A stretch of DNA of 64,000 nt from Lytechinus variegatus (Eukaryota; Echinodermata; Echinoidea; Temnopleuroida; Toxopneustidae): contig NC_054746.1 in the NCBI RefSeq assembly GCF_018143015.1, positions 29,973,129-30,037,128 on the forward strand, given 5' to 3'. Below, one piece after another: positions 13,501 to 24,300 of this stretch. Within the stretch, counting starts at the first letter, position 1; the number at the start of each line of letters is the position of its first letter. The notes below the pieces were generated by a model, which was given only the letters and a program-made list of their open reading frames with translations, searched no databases and was not told where the DNA came from. Made by a program: the position numbers and the translations under genes.

Positions 13501-15366
13501 ATTCTTTATCTAAGTTAGGCTACAGTCCAAATGTTAGACAAAGATCTAGATAAATCTGACCAGATCTAAGCTAGTAAATAGATCTAGAGTATGCATTAAG
13601 GCCTAGGCCTAAATGTTGTGATATTTGTGTTTTAGACGTGTATAGGCCTACGGTATCGCTATGAAATATGATCGATTAGACCCAGACCTACTCATCTTTA
13701 ATTTTCCTATTCGTTTATAGACGAACTGGGAGAGGCACGAGACCTTTAAGATTCTCCACAAACAAGACCCTGATTTTGCCCCATGTCTGCAACTTAAGTC
13801 TCTCACCAGTATACAAGGGGTCAAGCTTTTCAAAATTGAAGATTATGGTCTAGATCTAGAGCCAAAATTAGAGCTAGTTATGGAATAATATTCATGAGCT
13901 TGGATATTGTACTAGACCTTAGTCTTAGACTAGAGTCTAAAGTTTCTATTGCAATTTGAAAAGAGGATTGATTTTTTGGGGTGGCGTATTTGGGCCTAGA
14001 TTTTAATGTAGAATTTAAATTTGAGAAAGAGAGAGTCAAAAGGAGCCTCATACCCCCTATCACTGTTTTGTTCCAGATCCTGTTTGATGTTGTCTGCCCA
14101 ATTATCTTGATCCCGCCTTTAGGTCTTTCACTGGCCTTACACTAACTTCCCTTTGTGTATGCCTACTCCGATCCTTTGCTTTCATCCCCTCCTCTAACCT
14201 GATTGGTCATCACAATCACTGGTGTTGATGTTGCATGTCTGTGCTGTGGTGGTTGTTCCGCTTTATATGTTTGTCATTTAATTTTTACCTCCGACGAAGA
14301 TTCTGCTGGGATTGAAAGCTTAGAACCCTTTTGACTCTCTAATTTACTCAATTGGCTCTCTTTTATTAGATAGGCCTAAGCAATTTTCAGCAGGTAAGGT
14401 TCTTTCTGCCACGAATTTAAATTTGATTAGACTCTAGGCCCTAGTCTAGGACTAGGCCGGGCCTAACGTTAGAACGTTAGTCCAATTCAGACGTCACTGT
14501 CTGGAGTATACTGTATATATCACCAGGATCTGGACATAGTCATACATGTTGTTAGATTGTAATGGAACAGAAGATTCTGCATCCAGCACTGAACATTATG
14601 ACCCTCCCTTGCTGCTAGACGCTAACTAGATTAACCCAATGTGCCCAAAATTACGAAGACTCCAACCCGAGCCCCAGCGGCTCGACCCCGCACGCACCGC
14701 TGTCGCACTCTAATTTTTAGACTCAAGAGCTCACAATTTTGACATCCATGATCCCCATGATTCCATGGTCTAAAGCTAATACTAATACGGTACTATACTA
14801 GATCCAGACTGTAACTAACACTAACAGTTAGGCCCTAGATCTAATTTAGATTAGAATCTAACTTAACAGTTAGATCTAGGACTAACTTTATACTGGTAGG
14901 TATATAGTAGTAGGCTAGGCCTAGGCTAGGCCTAGATCTACTGCACCGTAGCCTATCTGAGCTGACCAAGTCGCTGAAATGTGTGTTCCATGCATTAGGC
15001 CCTAGTAAGTTGTAAATTTAATCTGAGTCCATCTCACTCACTCATTCACTGCTATTTTTAGCTAACTTACGCCTACCGGTACCGTACTCAAGTTCTCTCT
15101 CTCCCTCTCTGTTCTTCTACTAATTACGTTAGATTCTAACGATAGATCTTAGTCTAAGTTCAGCAGAGACAGAAAATAACGATAGATCTGCTCTAAAATT
15201 AAATTCTCTAGTCTAGACAAGGCCCCTACGGAAAAAATAATGTTAAAAAAGCAAACCTCCATTGTGTCTTGACAGCATCTGCAAGTTTCCATCGTTCACA
15301 AAAATCCAAGCAGAGGAAGATGCCCAACGTTATCAGCACAAGATGTAGAAACACTATTTTTGACAT
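1517..15366 (-). CDS. CATSPERE: CatSper channel auxiliary subunit epsilon, N-terminal ~589 residues (3' end outside window)
   Basis: Single-pass accessory subunit of the sperm flagellar CatSper calcium channel. Seventeen exons join with unbroken phase: 15257-15366, 13097-13151, 11839-11918, 11237-11321, 10226-10299, 9432-9531, 8503-8624, 7538-7633, 6908-7048, 6652-6724, 6206-6323, 5060-5121, 4550-4693, 3992-4160, 2885-2968, 1888-2057, 1517-1599. The first exon carries the ATG and a hydrophobic signal peptide (IVFLHLVLITLGIFLCL). Recalled human CATSPERE aligns in order: RYFGEHDTFVKW with the YEGTLFTEW region, SPTCYMWY with SHTCFLWY, VKVWIWDP with ITVWAYDP, ENEMFLG with ENEIYLG, ILWDQNSVYYNY with LLWNKHSIYYCY. 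The last part of the ectodomain, the membrane helix and the tail are not in the window. One intron (donor after 4550) uses GC instead of GT. Identification rests on recalled family sequence, not a search; CATSPERD is the nearest alternative but fits less well. Confidence 0.93.
3741..3862. repeat. Hairpin MITE, 122 bp, in a CATSPERE intron
   Basis: Almost the whole element is an inverted repeat. It opens CAGTAGCGGACCGTGACCC and closes GGGGTCACGGCCCGCCACTG, with AAGCATTGGAGGGGCACTGC paired to its mirror around 3815-3835. The CAGTGGCG-type terminus recurs elsewhere in the window. No clear target duplication. Confidence 0.7.
5250..5438. repeat. Short inverted-repeat element in a CATSPERE intron
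   Basis: Left end ACCTGGTTTATATTGGCCAC mirrors the right end GTGGTCTTAATAAACAGGT with a few mismatches. AT-rich, non-coding and MITE-like; family not recognised. Confidence 0.5.
9966..10140 (+). mobile_element. LINE relic: C-terminal end of a CR1/L2-like reverse transcriptase ORF
   Basis: The plus strand encodes SFTGPCTWSSLPINIRSC, the conserved pattern (F-x-GP-x-x-W-x-SLP-x-x-IR) found just before the stop of CR1/L2-type non-LTR ORF2 proteins. It is followed by a tail with AAGCGCTATATGAATGT, a common L2-type 3' end. Only about 60 residues survive. It is antisense to CATSPERE in an intron. Confidence 0.55.
13480..15230. other. CATSPERE intron 1 segment dense in TAGATCTA / TAGGCCTA palindromic words
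   Basis: Overlapping copies of AGATCT, CTAGATCTAG, AGGCCT and CCTAGGC recur dozens of times, sometimes back to back (for example 14905-14940). No coding exon falls between 13151 and 15257. A second patch of the same vocabulary lies at 21100-21700. Function unknown; it may be a degenerate simple-sequence region. Confidence 0.55.
14028..14341. repeat. Element with 15-base inverted ends, possibly retroposon-derived
   Basis: AGAGAGTCAAAAGG near 14030 is mirrored by CCTTTTGACTCTCT near 14328. The right part includes GACGAAGATTCTGCTGGGAT, reminiscent of 3' tails of Penelope-like or other non-LTR elements. Family assignment is weak. Confidence 0.3.
15257..15366 (-). CDS. CATSPERE: CATSPERE exon 1: start codon and signal peptide
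   Basis: ATG at 15366-15364 is followed by a 17-residue hydrophobic core and ends W-AG in phase 2 before a GTTTGC donor. The short ORF beyond the donor does not resemble the family. The next exon (13097-13151) restores the frame, giving QWSANQDTLPEA. Upstream sequence to about 15.6 kb should hold the promoter; I recognise no motif there. Confidence 0.88.
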
Positions 15367-15627
15367 CGTCTTACTGTACATCTGCCGGTCTAGTAAGGTT
15401 GGATGTTTCGGTATGAATATTTTCTGGTTCGAGAATCAGGAACACTTCTGTCACTTAAATTTAACAAAAGTTAGTCGTTGATAGGAATTATTTCTGCTAG
15501 CTACAAGTACAGACACAGTCAGTTACATGTATATACAATCACAAACGACTCACTTATTTTTCTGCGATCTCGCATATTTTTTCGCTCGTTGAATTAATGA
15601 GGTCGAGGCGCGCAATTTGATCTGGTA

Positions 15628-15791
15628 GGTGTTTCATAAAGCTGTTCGTAAAGTTACGAACGACTTTACGCATGACTGGAACCTGTTCTTTGGTCATAAA
15701 TCAATTACATAGGGATAGCACATAGCAGAAAAAAGGATCACCAGTTGTGCGTAAAGTCATTCGTATCTTACGAACAGCTTTATGAAACACC
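15628..15791. repeat. MITE, 164 bp, upstream of CATSPERE
   Basis: Opens GGTGTTTCATAAAGCTGTTC and closes with the mirror GAACAGCTTTATGAAACACC. The inverted repeats extend about 45 bases each and include ACGACTTTACGCA / TGCGTAAAGTC. The type is common in marine invertebrates. It lies 260 bases 5' of the CATSPERE start codon. Confidence 0.75.
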
Positions 15792-17792
15792 CCCCATCTG
15801 GGAATAATGGGGGGGGGGCGAAACCATACAGATCGTGGGATTTGATTTTGGAAGAACAGCAACGGGACTTCGGCCAAATGCAGCTTAAAAATTGGTGTGT
15901 GTGTGTGGCGGTAAGCGATTTTTTCCCCATTAAAAACAAAATACAGGTTGTTTTTATTTGATTCGGATTTTTTTCATTTCTTTCTTTTTTTTTTTTTTTT
16001 GGGGGGGGGGGGTGCTTCATTCAATCACACTTTGTTCAAACTGCCATCACCCAGGCTCCCACAGTGGCGTCACCAGCCAACCGGTGTAATAAGAGGTAGA
16101 TTGGCTCAATTGTGATTTATTGTCAGTCCTACATTTAATAAACAACAAACACTTCAAAATTCAACTTTCATAAAATCCGTCAAAATTATGATAGAGTATA
16201 AATGGTTTCAGTTAAAGTTTTATTTTTCTGACTTCACTTGCAATCTTCTCTCCAGATGCAGGACCATATTGATAGCCTCCACCGTCTTTTTAAAGTACAG
16301 GCTTGAAAAGCTGCATGTGTGGAATATAAAATGCCCCCCCCCAAAAAAAAAAAAAAAAAATAGTAAAAAAAAAAGATAAATGAATAATGATTTTTAAAAA
16401 TGAGATAAAATCTAAGACGTTTTACTTTTGCAGAGAATGTGAAATCAAAAATTATTTCAAACACCCGACTTTTATTGAATAAAATTATTTTTTTAAATAT
16501 AAACCTTACAACAATTTCAATTGTTTCACCAATTAACTTATCATGATTTTACATTGACAGTTGACAGCACCTCATTTAGGAGCAGAATACATTAGCATTA
16601 TGCCATGTATTCTAGTGTTTCCACTCATGTACTTTACATTATGTAGGCCTAAATATGAATATTTTGTACAATATATGTTTTTTTCACATCTATATCAATA
16701 AGGCATAAATGTCCAACGGTAAACTTCGAGGTAATACATGGTGCTTGCGTGATACATTTGTGATTCTGGCATGCCTACTAGTACTGTAATAATTATCATA
16801 TTAGTACTGTGATGCTACGCTATGTCTCGCATTTTTTTCCTTGTAAGTGGTCTGTGCATTTTACACGATTTCACTATTCTATGTGCTTACAAAATTGTAT
16901 TCATGTCCAAATTACGTTATTTCTAAATTATGAAATTGCCACTTGGTAATTATTTTATCACGTCATGTGATGATTATGTTCATGTATTGTAAATATGTTT
17001 TGCATAATATGCAATAAATGTAAAAACTCGTGCGAAAATATTCAATGTTGTAAAAAGGTAATTAAAATATTTAAAGAGAGGATATCACATGTTTTCTCTC
17101 CGTGTCTGTGTATGGCTGATAACAAAACATTGATGTTTTTTTTTATAGAATTGATTTTTTTAATTTCAGGTAGCAAAAGTTCGGTGTTCATCCCTCTCAC
17201 TTAAAAAAAAAACATTCAAAACGAAAAAAAACGTCCATTTTAAGTCATTGCAAATACAGAGAAAATGCATGAAGATCACCTCACAGAGTTATAACATTAT
17301 GATTGTTATTGCTCGTGTGTCATTTACCATGTTTATAACCCCTGTGCACAGTGGCGTACCTAAGATTTTCCACAGGGGGGGGCAAATTCGTCCGCCAAAA
17401 AATTGACAAGCCCCCCCCCCAAAAAAAAAAGTGTTCGCAGGATTTCGTATCAGCAAAAAAATTAGACAAGCAAACAAAAATGGTCTTCAAGCTCGTCGGG
17501 GGGGGGGGGCAGGTATACGTCCTTTGCATGGGTTTTGATTCGTCAGGGGTGCCCCCTCCCCCCGTAGGTACGCTAGCATGCCTATGCAGTGTCATTGTCT
17601 ATGATTAAAGTCAGAGAAGGCTCTGAACGAGTTCCAACATTCGATATATCGGTGTCGATTTGAGATGATTGAGTGCGGTTATCAGGATCACTGAAATTCA
17701 CTTCCTCTGAGGATTAATTCCAAGTTGTCTGTTAGTGAATAGTTCTATCTGATGGGTGCATAACTGAAGGGGTAACATTGTCTGTTAATAGA
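15792..17792. other. Spacer between CATSPERE and the SRCR receptor gene
   Basis: Contains G-runs and poly-A/T tracts (15805-15820, 15985-16012, 16335-16375) and an unpaired CAGTGGCGTC terminus at 16062. A further inverted-repeat element occupies 17349-17590. The 3' UTR of the minus-strand receptor gene must lie just left of 17793. No coding exon recognised. Confidence 0.5.
17349..17590. repeat. CAGTGGCGTACC-type element with G/C-run flanks
   Basis: CAGTGGCGTACCTAAG on the left and GTAGGTACGCTAGC on the right are inverted copies, each bordered by runs of G or C. About 240 bases, non-coding, non-autonomous DNA transposon type. Confidence 0.5.
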
Positions 17793-18095
17793 TCAGAATG
17801 AAGAATGATCTGGGTGACTTACTGAAGGGTTATTATTGTCTCTTGGTGAATCAGTTTGATCTGATGGGTGCATAACTGAAAGGGTAACATTGTCTGTTGG
17901 TGGATCAGATTGATCTGATGGGTGACTTACTGAAGGGTTATTATTGTCTGTTGGTGAATCAGTTTGATCTGATGGGTGTATAACTGAAAGGGTAACATTG
18001 TCTGTTGGTGGATCAGATTGATCTGATGGGTGAATTACTGAAAGGTTAACATTGTCTGTTGGTGGATCACTTTGATCCGATGGGTGCATTACTGA
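17705..18095. repeat. 54-base coding minisatellite, partly beyond the stop codon
   Basis: Units of 54 bases built around GATCTGATGGGTGCATAACT and AACATTGTCTGTTGGTGGAT. About five units are coding on the minus strand and about two decayed units follow the stop. Two unit subtypes alternate (SDPPTDNV and TDSPTDNN). Confidence 0.85.
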
Positions 18096-18364
18096 ATCGT
18101 AGCTCGGCGGTAGCTCCGTCGGAGGTGATGGGAAGGAGACATAGCGAGGTGGACTCGAAGTGACTACAGATCCTGCTCCATTATTCGCAGACGAAGAGTA
18201 GACGGCGTTGTCAGCAATAGTCCGCCTGTCGGATCCTTTTGATCTTTGTCGTTGATAGCAACAGATGATCACACACACCAACGGAACCAAGAAAGCGACG
18301 GCTATCAAAAATATTTCCCATTGTGTCAGTATAGGTGACGAAGAATCAGGTATCACTGGGGCTT
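17793..18364 (-). CDS. Transmembrane and cytoplasmic-tail exon with 18-residue tandem repeats
   Basis: Acceptor CTGCAG, then stalk, a helix of about 20 residues, YQRQRSKGSDRR, two PPxY motifs, and five copies of HPSDQSDPPTDNVTLSVI and its variant with NNNPSVS, ending HPDHSSF-stop. The 54-base repeat continues past the stop to about 17705. A GA microsatellite (18387-18408) lies in the upstream intron. Confidence 0.85.
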
Positions 18365-21300
18365 CTGCAGAAAAGAAGTGAGAGGGTGAGAGAGAGAGAG
18401 AGAGAGTAGGAGAGAAGAGGGGAGAAAGGGGCATAGAGTGAGAAAGCAAGCAATATCAAGAAATTCATCGAAAAGAAGGGATCACAAATTTTAGTACATG
18501 TGAATGTTGGTTGTTACTTTATCTGCATAGTTGGAATGGTTTGAACGGTCATACCCCGGGGGTCAGTTAAACATAAATAATGGGGGAGGGGGTCAGTTAT
18601 CTTTTGAAAACAAAAGTGGGTCTTTAATATTTATTCTTACAAATGGTGATTATTTTACCCATTCCCAATGTTTTATTGCTCTCGGATTTAACAACTAGGC
18701 CTATGTCGTTCCTTATACGTTCGCAATGATACGAGGCACTCAAGACAACTAATGAACTTAAATGAAAATCGAAAAAAAATGAACATAATTATGTTGGAAG
18801 ATGTGGTGTGGACTGTAAGGAGAACCATGTTTCTCTTCGTTTGAAGTATAAATAAATTATTTGGAGTAAGAAAGAACACAATCATTTTCAAATTCCATTT
18901 GGATGCTCGTCTTGTATGTGTTCATACTCTGAACAAAAAGTTTACACGTGACCGTATAAGGTATCGATCGAGGATCTGTAATTTCGTTCATTTTATGAAG
19001 ATGGCGAGCTTTATGCAGCCTCCCATGCTTTTATCATCAATACGCGAAAATGGAGATGGGTGAAATATCAAGTATCATTAAAAACTAGCGAGAACAAGCT
19101 TTAAGATGTAACCCACATTAACAATTTACCTGAAGTCGTGACGAATGGCAAATTTTCAATACACTGTACTCCAGCGTGTCTCCCACTGTAACACCAATCT
19201 GTGTCCACATATCCCCAGGGTGAAAAACGGCATTGGAAGATGAATCGCGAACCCCAATTACATACGATAAAACTAAACCATACCCTGTCAGGAAAAGGGA
19301 TGTCATAAGATGATGGTCGGAGACTGCTTGCATAAGTGGTATCATGCCCTAGTTGACTGCAGATGAGCTGTGAAAAGGGTGAATATTAGAACAGGATAAG
19401 AATAGGTGCAGAACTTCCATTTCCGCATCTCTTGACTATACAGGGGCCGCGGACGGTTTTCAAAGTGGGGGGGGGGGTTGACTATATATGCAAAAAATCA
19501 CAATCCTATTGTTATTTTTGTACACGGTTTTGAAAAAAGTGTGGGGGCACCCCCCGCTTCTGCTGCCCCTGCATATCAATTTGTTGTGTACAAAAACGCT
19601 CCTTTTATAAGGCATAGAAATGGGACGTTTAACGCACAGTAGTCACTAATACGCGCCGCTGTCTTCGCATCGTGCAGGCAGTCTACGTGTATAATGGCGG
19701 GCTGCTACATTGCGGTGCAGGGGTGTTCAACTTACAAATCGTGAGCGCACTCAGCTGCGTGTTTTCACTTCTCCTTTCTCTCCTTTTCTTGTAATTTTTC
19801 CTCGCATTACTTGTTTTCATAAATTTCCCTCTCTCTTTCCTTGTTTTCTCACTCCCTTCAGTTTTGTAACTCTTCTTGATCACTTGCATTCATTGGCACA
19901 CCCCCCGGTCAAAAATGGAACGGTTCTATCCAACATACACTCAAGTCGTCGCTGTACGAATAGTGAAATTCTTCACGCGCTGCGTTGCCTAGCTATGCGT
20001 GTGTACTGTGTACTATACTGTGTACACACCAAAGACCTTATAATATATTACTAGACCGAAAGCTGCGCGCGCGTTCAGCACAAAACAAATGAGATTAGAC
20101 TCCGCCTACCGCGATCATTTGAAGACAAAAATAAGCCCCCATTGACATTCATGAGCGTAAATATATTCATATTCCGGCCTTGTCATTGGCTAAGAGCGTC
20201 ATTGATACGCGATTTCCCCGATTCTTTGTCATCGATACTAGTGGTATCGTGTTACAGAAGTAATTATTCATTTGACCTCATTACGTCATCTAATTTATTC
20301 ATTCTGAAACTTTTCTTTCCACACAAAAATGGACCTACGAACACTCCGGTGAGTACGTATAAATTGATCTAACCACATGAATTCAGTGGACTATTTACAA
20401 ATTTCACACTGTATTTTGTGATCTTAGGTTATTTCTCTACCAAATTAGAGAGTTTACTATCATTCTTCTGTTAAAGGAAAGCAGAATTTGGTCTTTGAAA
20501 TTGAAGTTAGATTGTCATCGTCGCCCAGTGCAGCCTGTATGTTGCTTGCAGTGTTGCGGTTATGCCGCTGTGTTAACCACATGTATTTTGTACGGGCTCC
20601 TAGCCGATTGGGCATCGAGAGAATTTCGGGCCGGTTCGGTTCACCTCCAATTAACAAGGACCAACCCACGATTGATTAAAGCAAGAATGAAGCTTCTTTT
20701 TGTACACTGTAACGTTAGATCTAGAGGGAGATCTGCATCTATCTTCAGTAGATCGAAACCCAGTCAGGAATAAACTGTGAAGTGGAGTGTGGATGAAGAT
20801 ATATTGCCTGTCATTGTGTCAATCCTCACTTTCAGTTTCAGATATATATCAAATTTATTTTGCATAACTTCAGGCTTCTTCATTTAGCCCCCACCCATTT
20901 TAACTTATTGTTATTTATAAATAGGGTCTATAGTTGGACTCCTAGACCAAAAGCTTCAGTCTCTCTATTTTGGTTGTTCCGCTGAACTGTGTTGGCTCAC
21001 TCACGAATAGTAAAAAAATGTCAGAAATTGTTGAATAAATCCCCAGAAACGACGGTTATTCCTGTATACGAAATAATATGCTGCTCTGCATGCATGTTTG
21101 TCTTATTATCAATAGGCTAGATCTAGATAGGCCTAACGTTAGATCTAATTTCTAACTTGGTTAACAGAGGATCTAGGCCTAGTGTTACTGTTGCTTCTTA
21201 TTAATATTATTTTAGACTTAGATCTAGGCCTACGGTACTTCACTTTTATTCATCGATGCTTTCTAATTCTAGGCCAACCTAATTCAAATCGAGTCATCTA

Positions 21301-24300
21301 AATTATACTTTCCCAACCCGCGACACTTACCTCAGGCCCAGGGCTTATGATCTAGGTCTGTAATTTAGGCCTAGATCTAGGTCTGGGCCTAAACGACTCC
21401 ATTTACATGTACGAGTATGCCTGTCAGTGTCAGTGGACCAAGGACTAGATCTAATCTTGGTCAATAATGGCAATGAAGTTTAAACTTTTAGCCAGGAATA
21501 AAAGACATCAAATCCATATAGGCCTAGATCTCAGTTTAGAACCAAAGCTTTACTTTCTAGGTCTAGATAGATCAAGAGTCCATCGTTACTATCTAGATCT
21601 AGACCTACGAGTAATTTAGATACGCGAATGCTGTTGCACAGCTCTGAGTCTTGGACTAGATCTATACTTTCTTACAAATAGATCTAGACCTAGTGCATTA
21701 GATGAAATTATGTTAAAGTCAAATGAGATAAGATTGGGAAATAAAAAGATGCAGATGTTTCTTTTTGGGGGGAGGGCAGTCATTTGAAAATATTTAGAGA
21801 AACCTAAAATTCAGAAAGCAAGGGCCAGAAGTAACCAATATTACCTATGGCCGTTTTTTGCATTTTCTAAAATAAAATTGAAGGATGTCATGCAATTCTT
21901 TTTTTGATGAAGGTTTTCACATTTCATCTCTTACCCAAATCCCTCCCCTATACACACGGCCATGAAAAATATCACTTCTTATTATTGTACTCTCTTTTCT
22001 TTCACAAACAGGTTGAGTTTGAAGAAAAAGAAAAAAAGGTTGAGTTTGAAGAAAAAGAAAAACATGTTGAGTTTGAAGGACAAGAAAAACGGTATAGAGG
22101 TCTACCTATATGGTTCAAGATGATGATCATAATTGCATGCATCATTTTGCAGATTCTCATCCAGGTATAAAAGTTAAACTCACCCATTCAAAATTACAGA
22201 TACATTACATGCATTGAATGTTAACCATGTTTACATTAAATAAAAATAACCTTAGCCACAAAGAGGTAGGATCTGTACGGAACATACACTTCTTAAATAT
22301 ACAGGCTGTCGAGTCTAAAGTAGAACCAATGTCAAAAGATGTACTTTGGGCAAATTTATAAAATTAGGACATGTCCTTGATCTACTAGTAATTAAATTGC
22401 CTTTTTATTTCCTATTTGTTTATAAACAAAGCAATATTCATTTTTCATGAGTTATATTTTATAAAATTCATTTTATTCATGCTTTAGTGTGATATTCATA
22501 TTTCATATTTGTAGATTTACTATTTTTTTTTTGTTTTACATTTTGTCTAATAGGATGATGCAATTTGACAATTTCCATGGAGGTGATTGATGATGATAAA
22601 TAATTGGTGAAGTAGGCCTAATAGAACAGTGCCTGGACCACAGAGAGAAATACAAACTACAGCAGTTATATGAGTGAGTTAGTTAGTGATTATTTTTGAT
22701 AATAAAGGTTGTTCACATTTTTTTGGCAAAAATAGACCTGCCTTTGAAAAACCCATTTCAATTTTGTTTCTAGATTACAGTTAGTGTCGTTTTTAATTAC
22801 AGATCAAAATATTCTGTGCAACAAAACATATCAACTTTAATTCTGACTATTCATATAATTTACATATGTTAATTTATATATTCATATTTACAAAAAATTT
22901 CTGTCATTTTTTCGAAGAGTACATGTAGTTAGAATGGAGAGTGGTATGTAAACTGCAGAGAACATGTTTAAGTGATATGCTTTATAGAAGTACAACTTTA
23001 TAATTAGAAGTAAGATTTCCTATGGTATGTGTTGAAGAAACATATATACCTATGCATAGTCTCACTTTTCTTAAAACATTTTTTTATAAATCATGACAAT
23101 TTAATTGATTTTCTTTCTCTATTTTTTTCAATCTGCAGGACTGGTGTAACAGATGTTTTCATTCAAGAAATCCAACTATTCAACATTGAAGACTTAGGAA
23201 CCACGTGATGAAGATGGAAAAGGTTTTTTTTTCCAAGTCCAATTTAAAAAAAAAATTATCACACCCCAAATTCATGACGTATGAAATTTCTCATTGATTT
23301 TCATTAAAATTGGTTGCAAAAAGAGAAGCTATAAACATACAAATAGGAGCAGCGGATTGAAGTTGCTTGAAAGTGGGGGGGGGGGACAGGGAAAATGCTG
23401 TTTTATGTGACATTTTTAAAAAGTTGCGAGCAAGCAAAATTTTGACATTTTAAAATGAAATATCCAATTTTGTGATAGATTTCGACAAAATATTCAAAAT
23501 GATATATTTCACCCTTTGCTTTCCTTTTTCTTTTTTTCCCTTGGTCGTGATTTTTTTTTTTGGGGGGGGGCAAGAGCATTGGCGGCGGAAGGCAAAAAAT
23601 TTAGGGGGGTCCACCTGAATTTATCCACCTAAATCTTAGAAGGGACCACAAAAATTTCCAGCAAAAAAAGGTTGTCAACCACAATTTTAGGGGGGGCACA
23701 ACGATTTTAAGGGGGGGCCAACCTGAATTTAGGGGGGACGCAGGAAAAAAACTTGACGAGCAAAAAAAAAAAAAAGATTCTCAACAAAAAATTTAGGAGG
23801 GGGGACTGTCCCCCACCTCAAATTTAGGGGGGACAGGTCCCCCTATCCCACCGCTTCCACCGCCTATGGGCAAGAGTCCTTCAAGCCCCACCTCCATCTG
23901 TACGAACCTGCTTATATACCCCACTCACATGAATTATTAAACTTATTGCACACAGGATTTCCTTCAGAAGTATATTATAGAAATGAAAATATTGTTTTCT
24001 TGTTTCAAAGGGCACTCGTCATGGTGACCATAAAACAGATCCTTCTCAAGTGAAAGGGGCACAGAACAAATTCTTTAGAAGCGCTCTTCTTGTGTAAAAG
24101 GGGGCAGTGATTCAAGAAAGGGCACTTTCAAGAAGGCGAGGGGGCACTTTGTATTACATGAAACGGGCTCTCAGATGGAAGGGCACAGAACACGTGGGGG
24201 ACATTTTTGGGTGAAAAATTGCATATAAGGAAGAGCACTAATTGGTATTACCTAAAACAGGTTCTCATCAGGTGAAAGGGACACAGTACACGTTCGTGAG

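Noticed and set aside
20495-20773. 92-codon plus-strand ORF in the SRCR intron
   Set aside because: No similarity recognised, and it lies inside the intron of the only plausible plus-strand gene model here.
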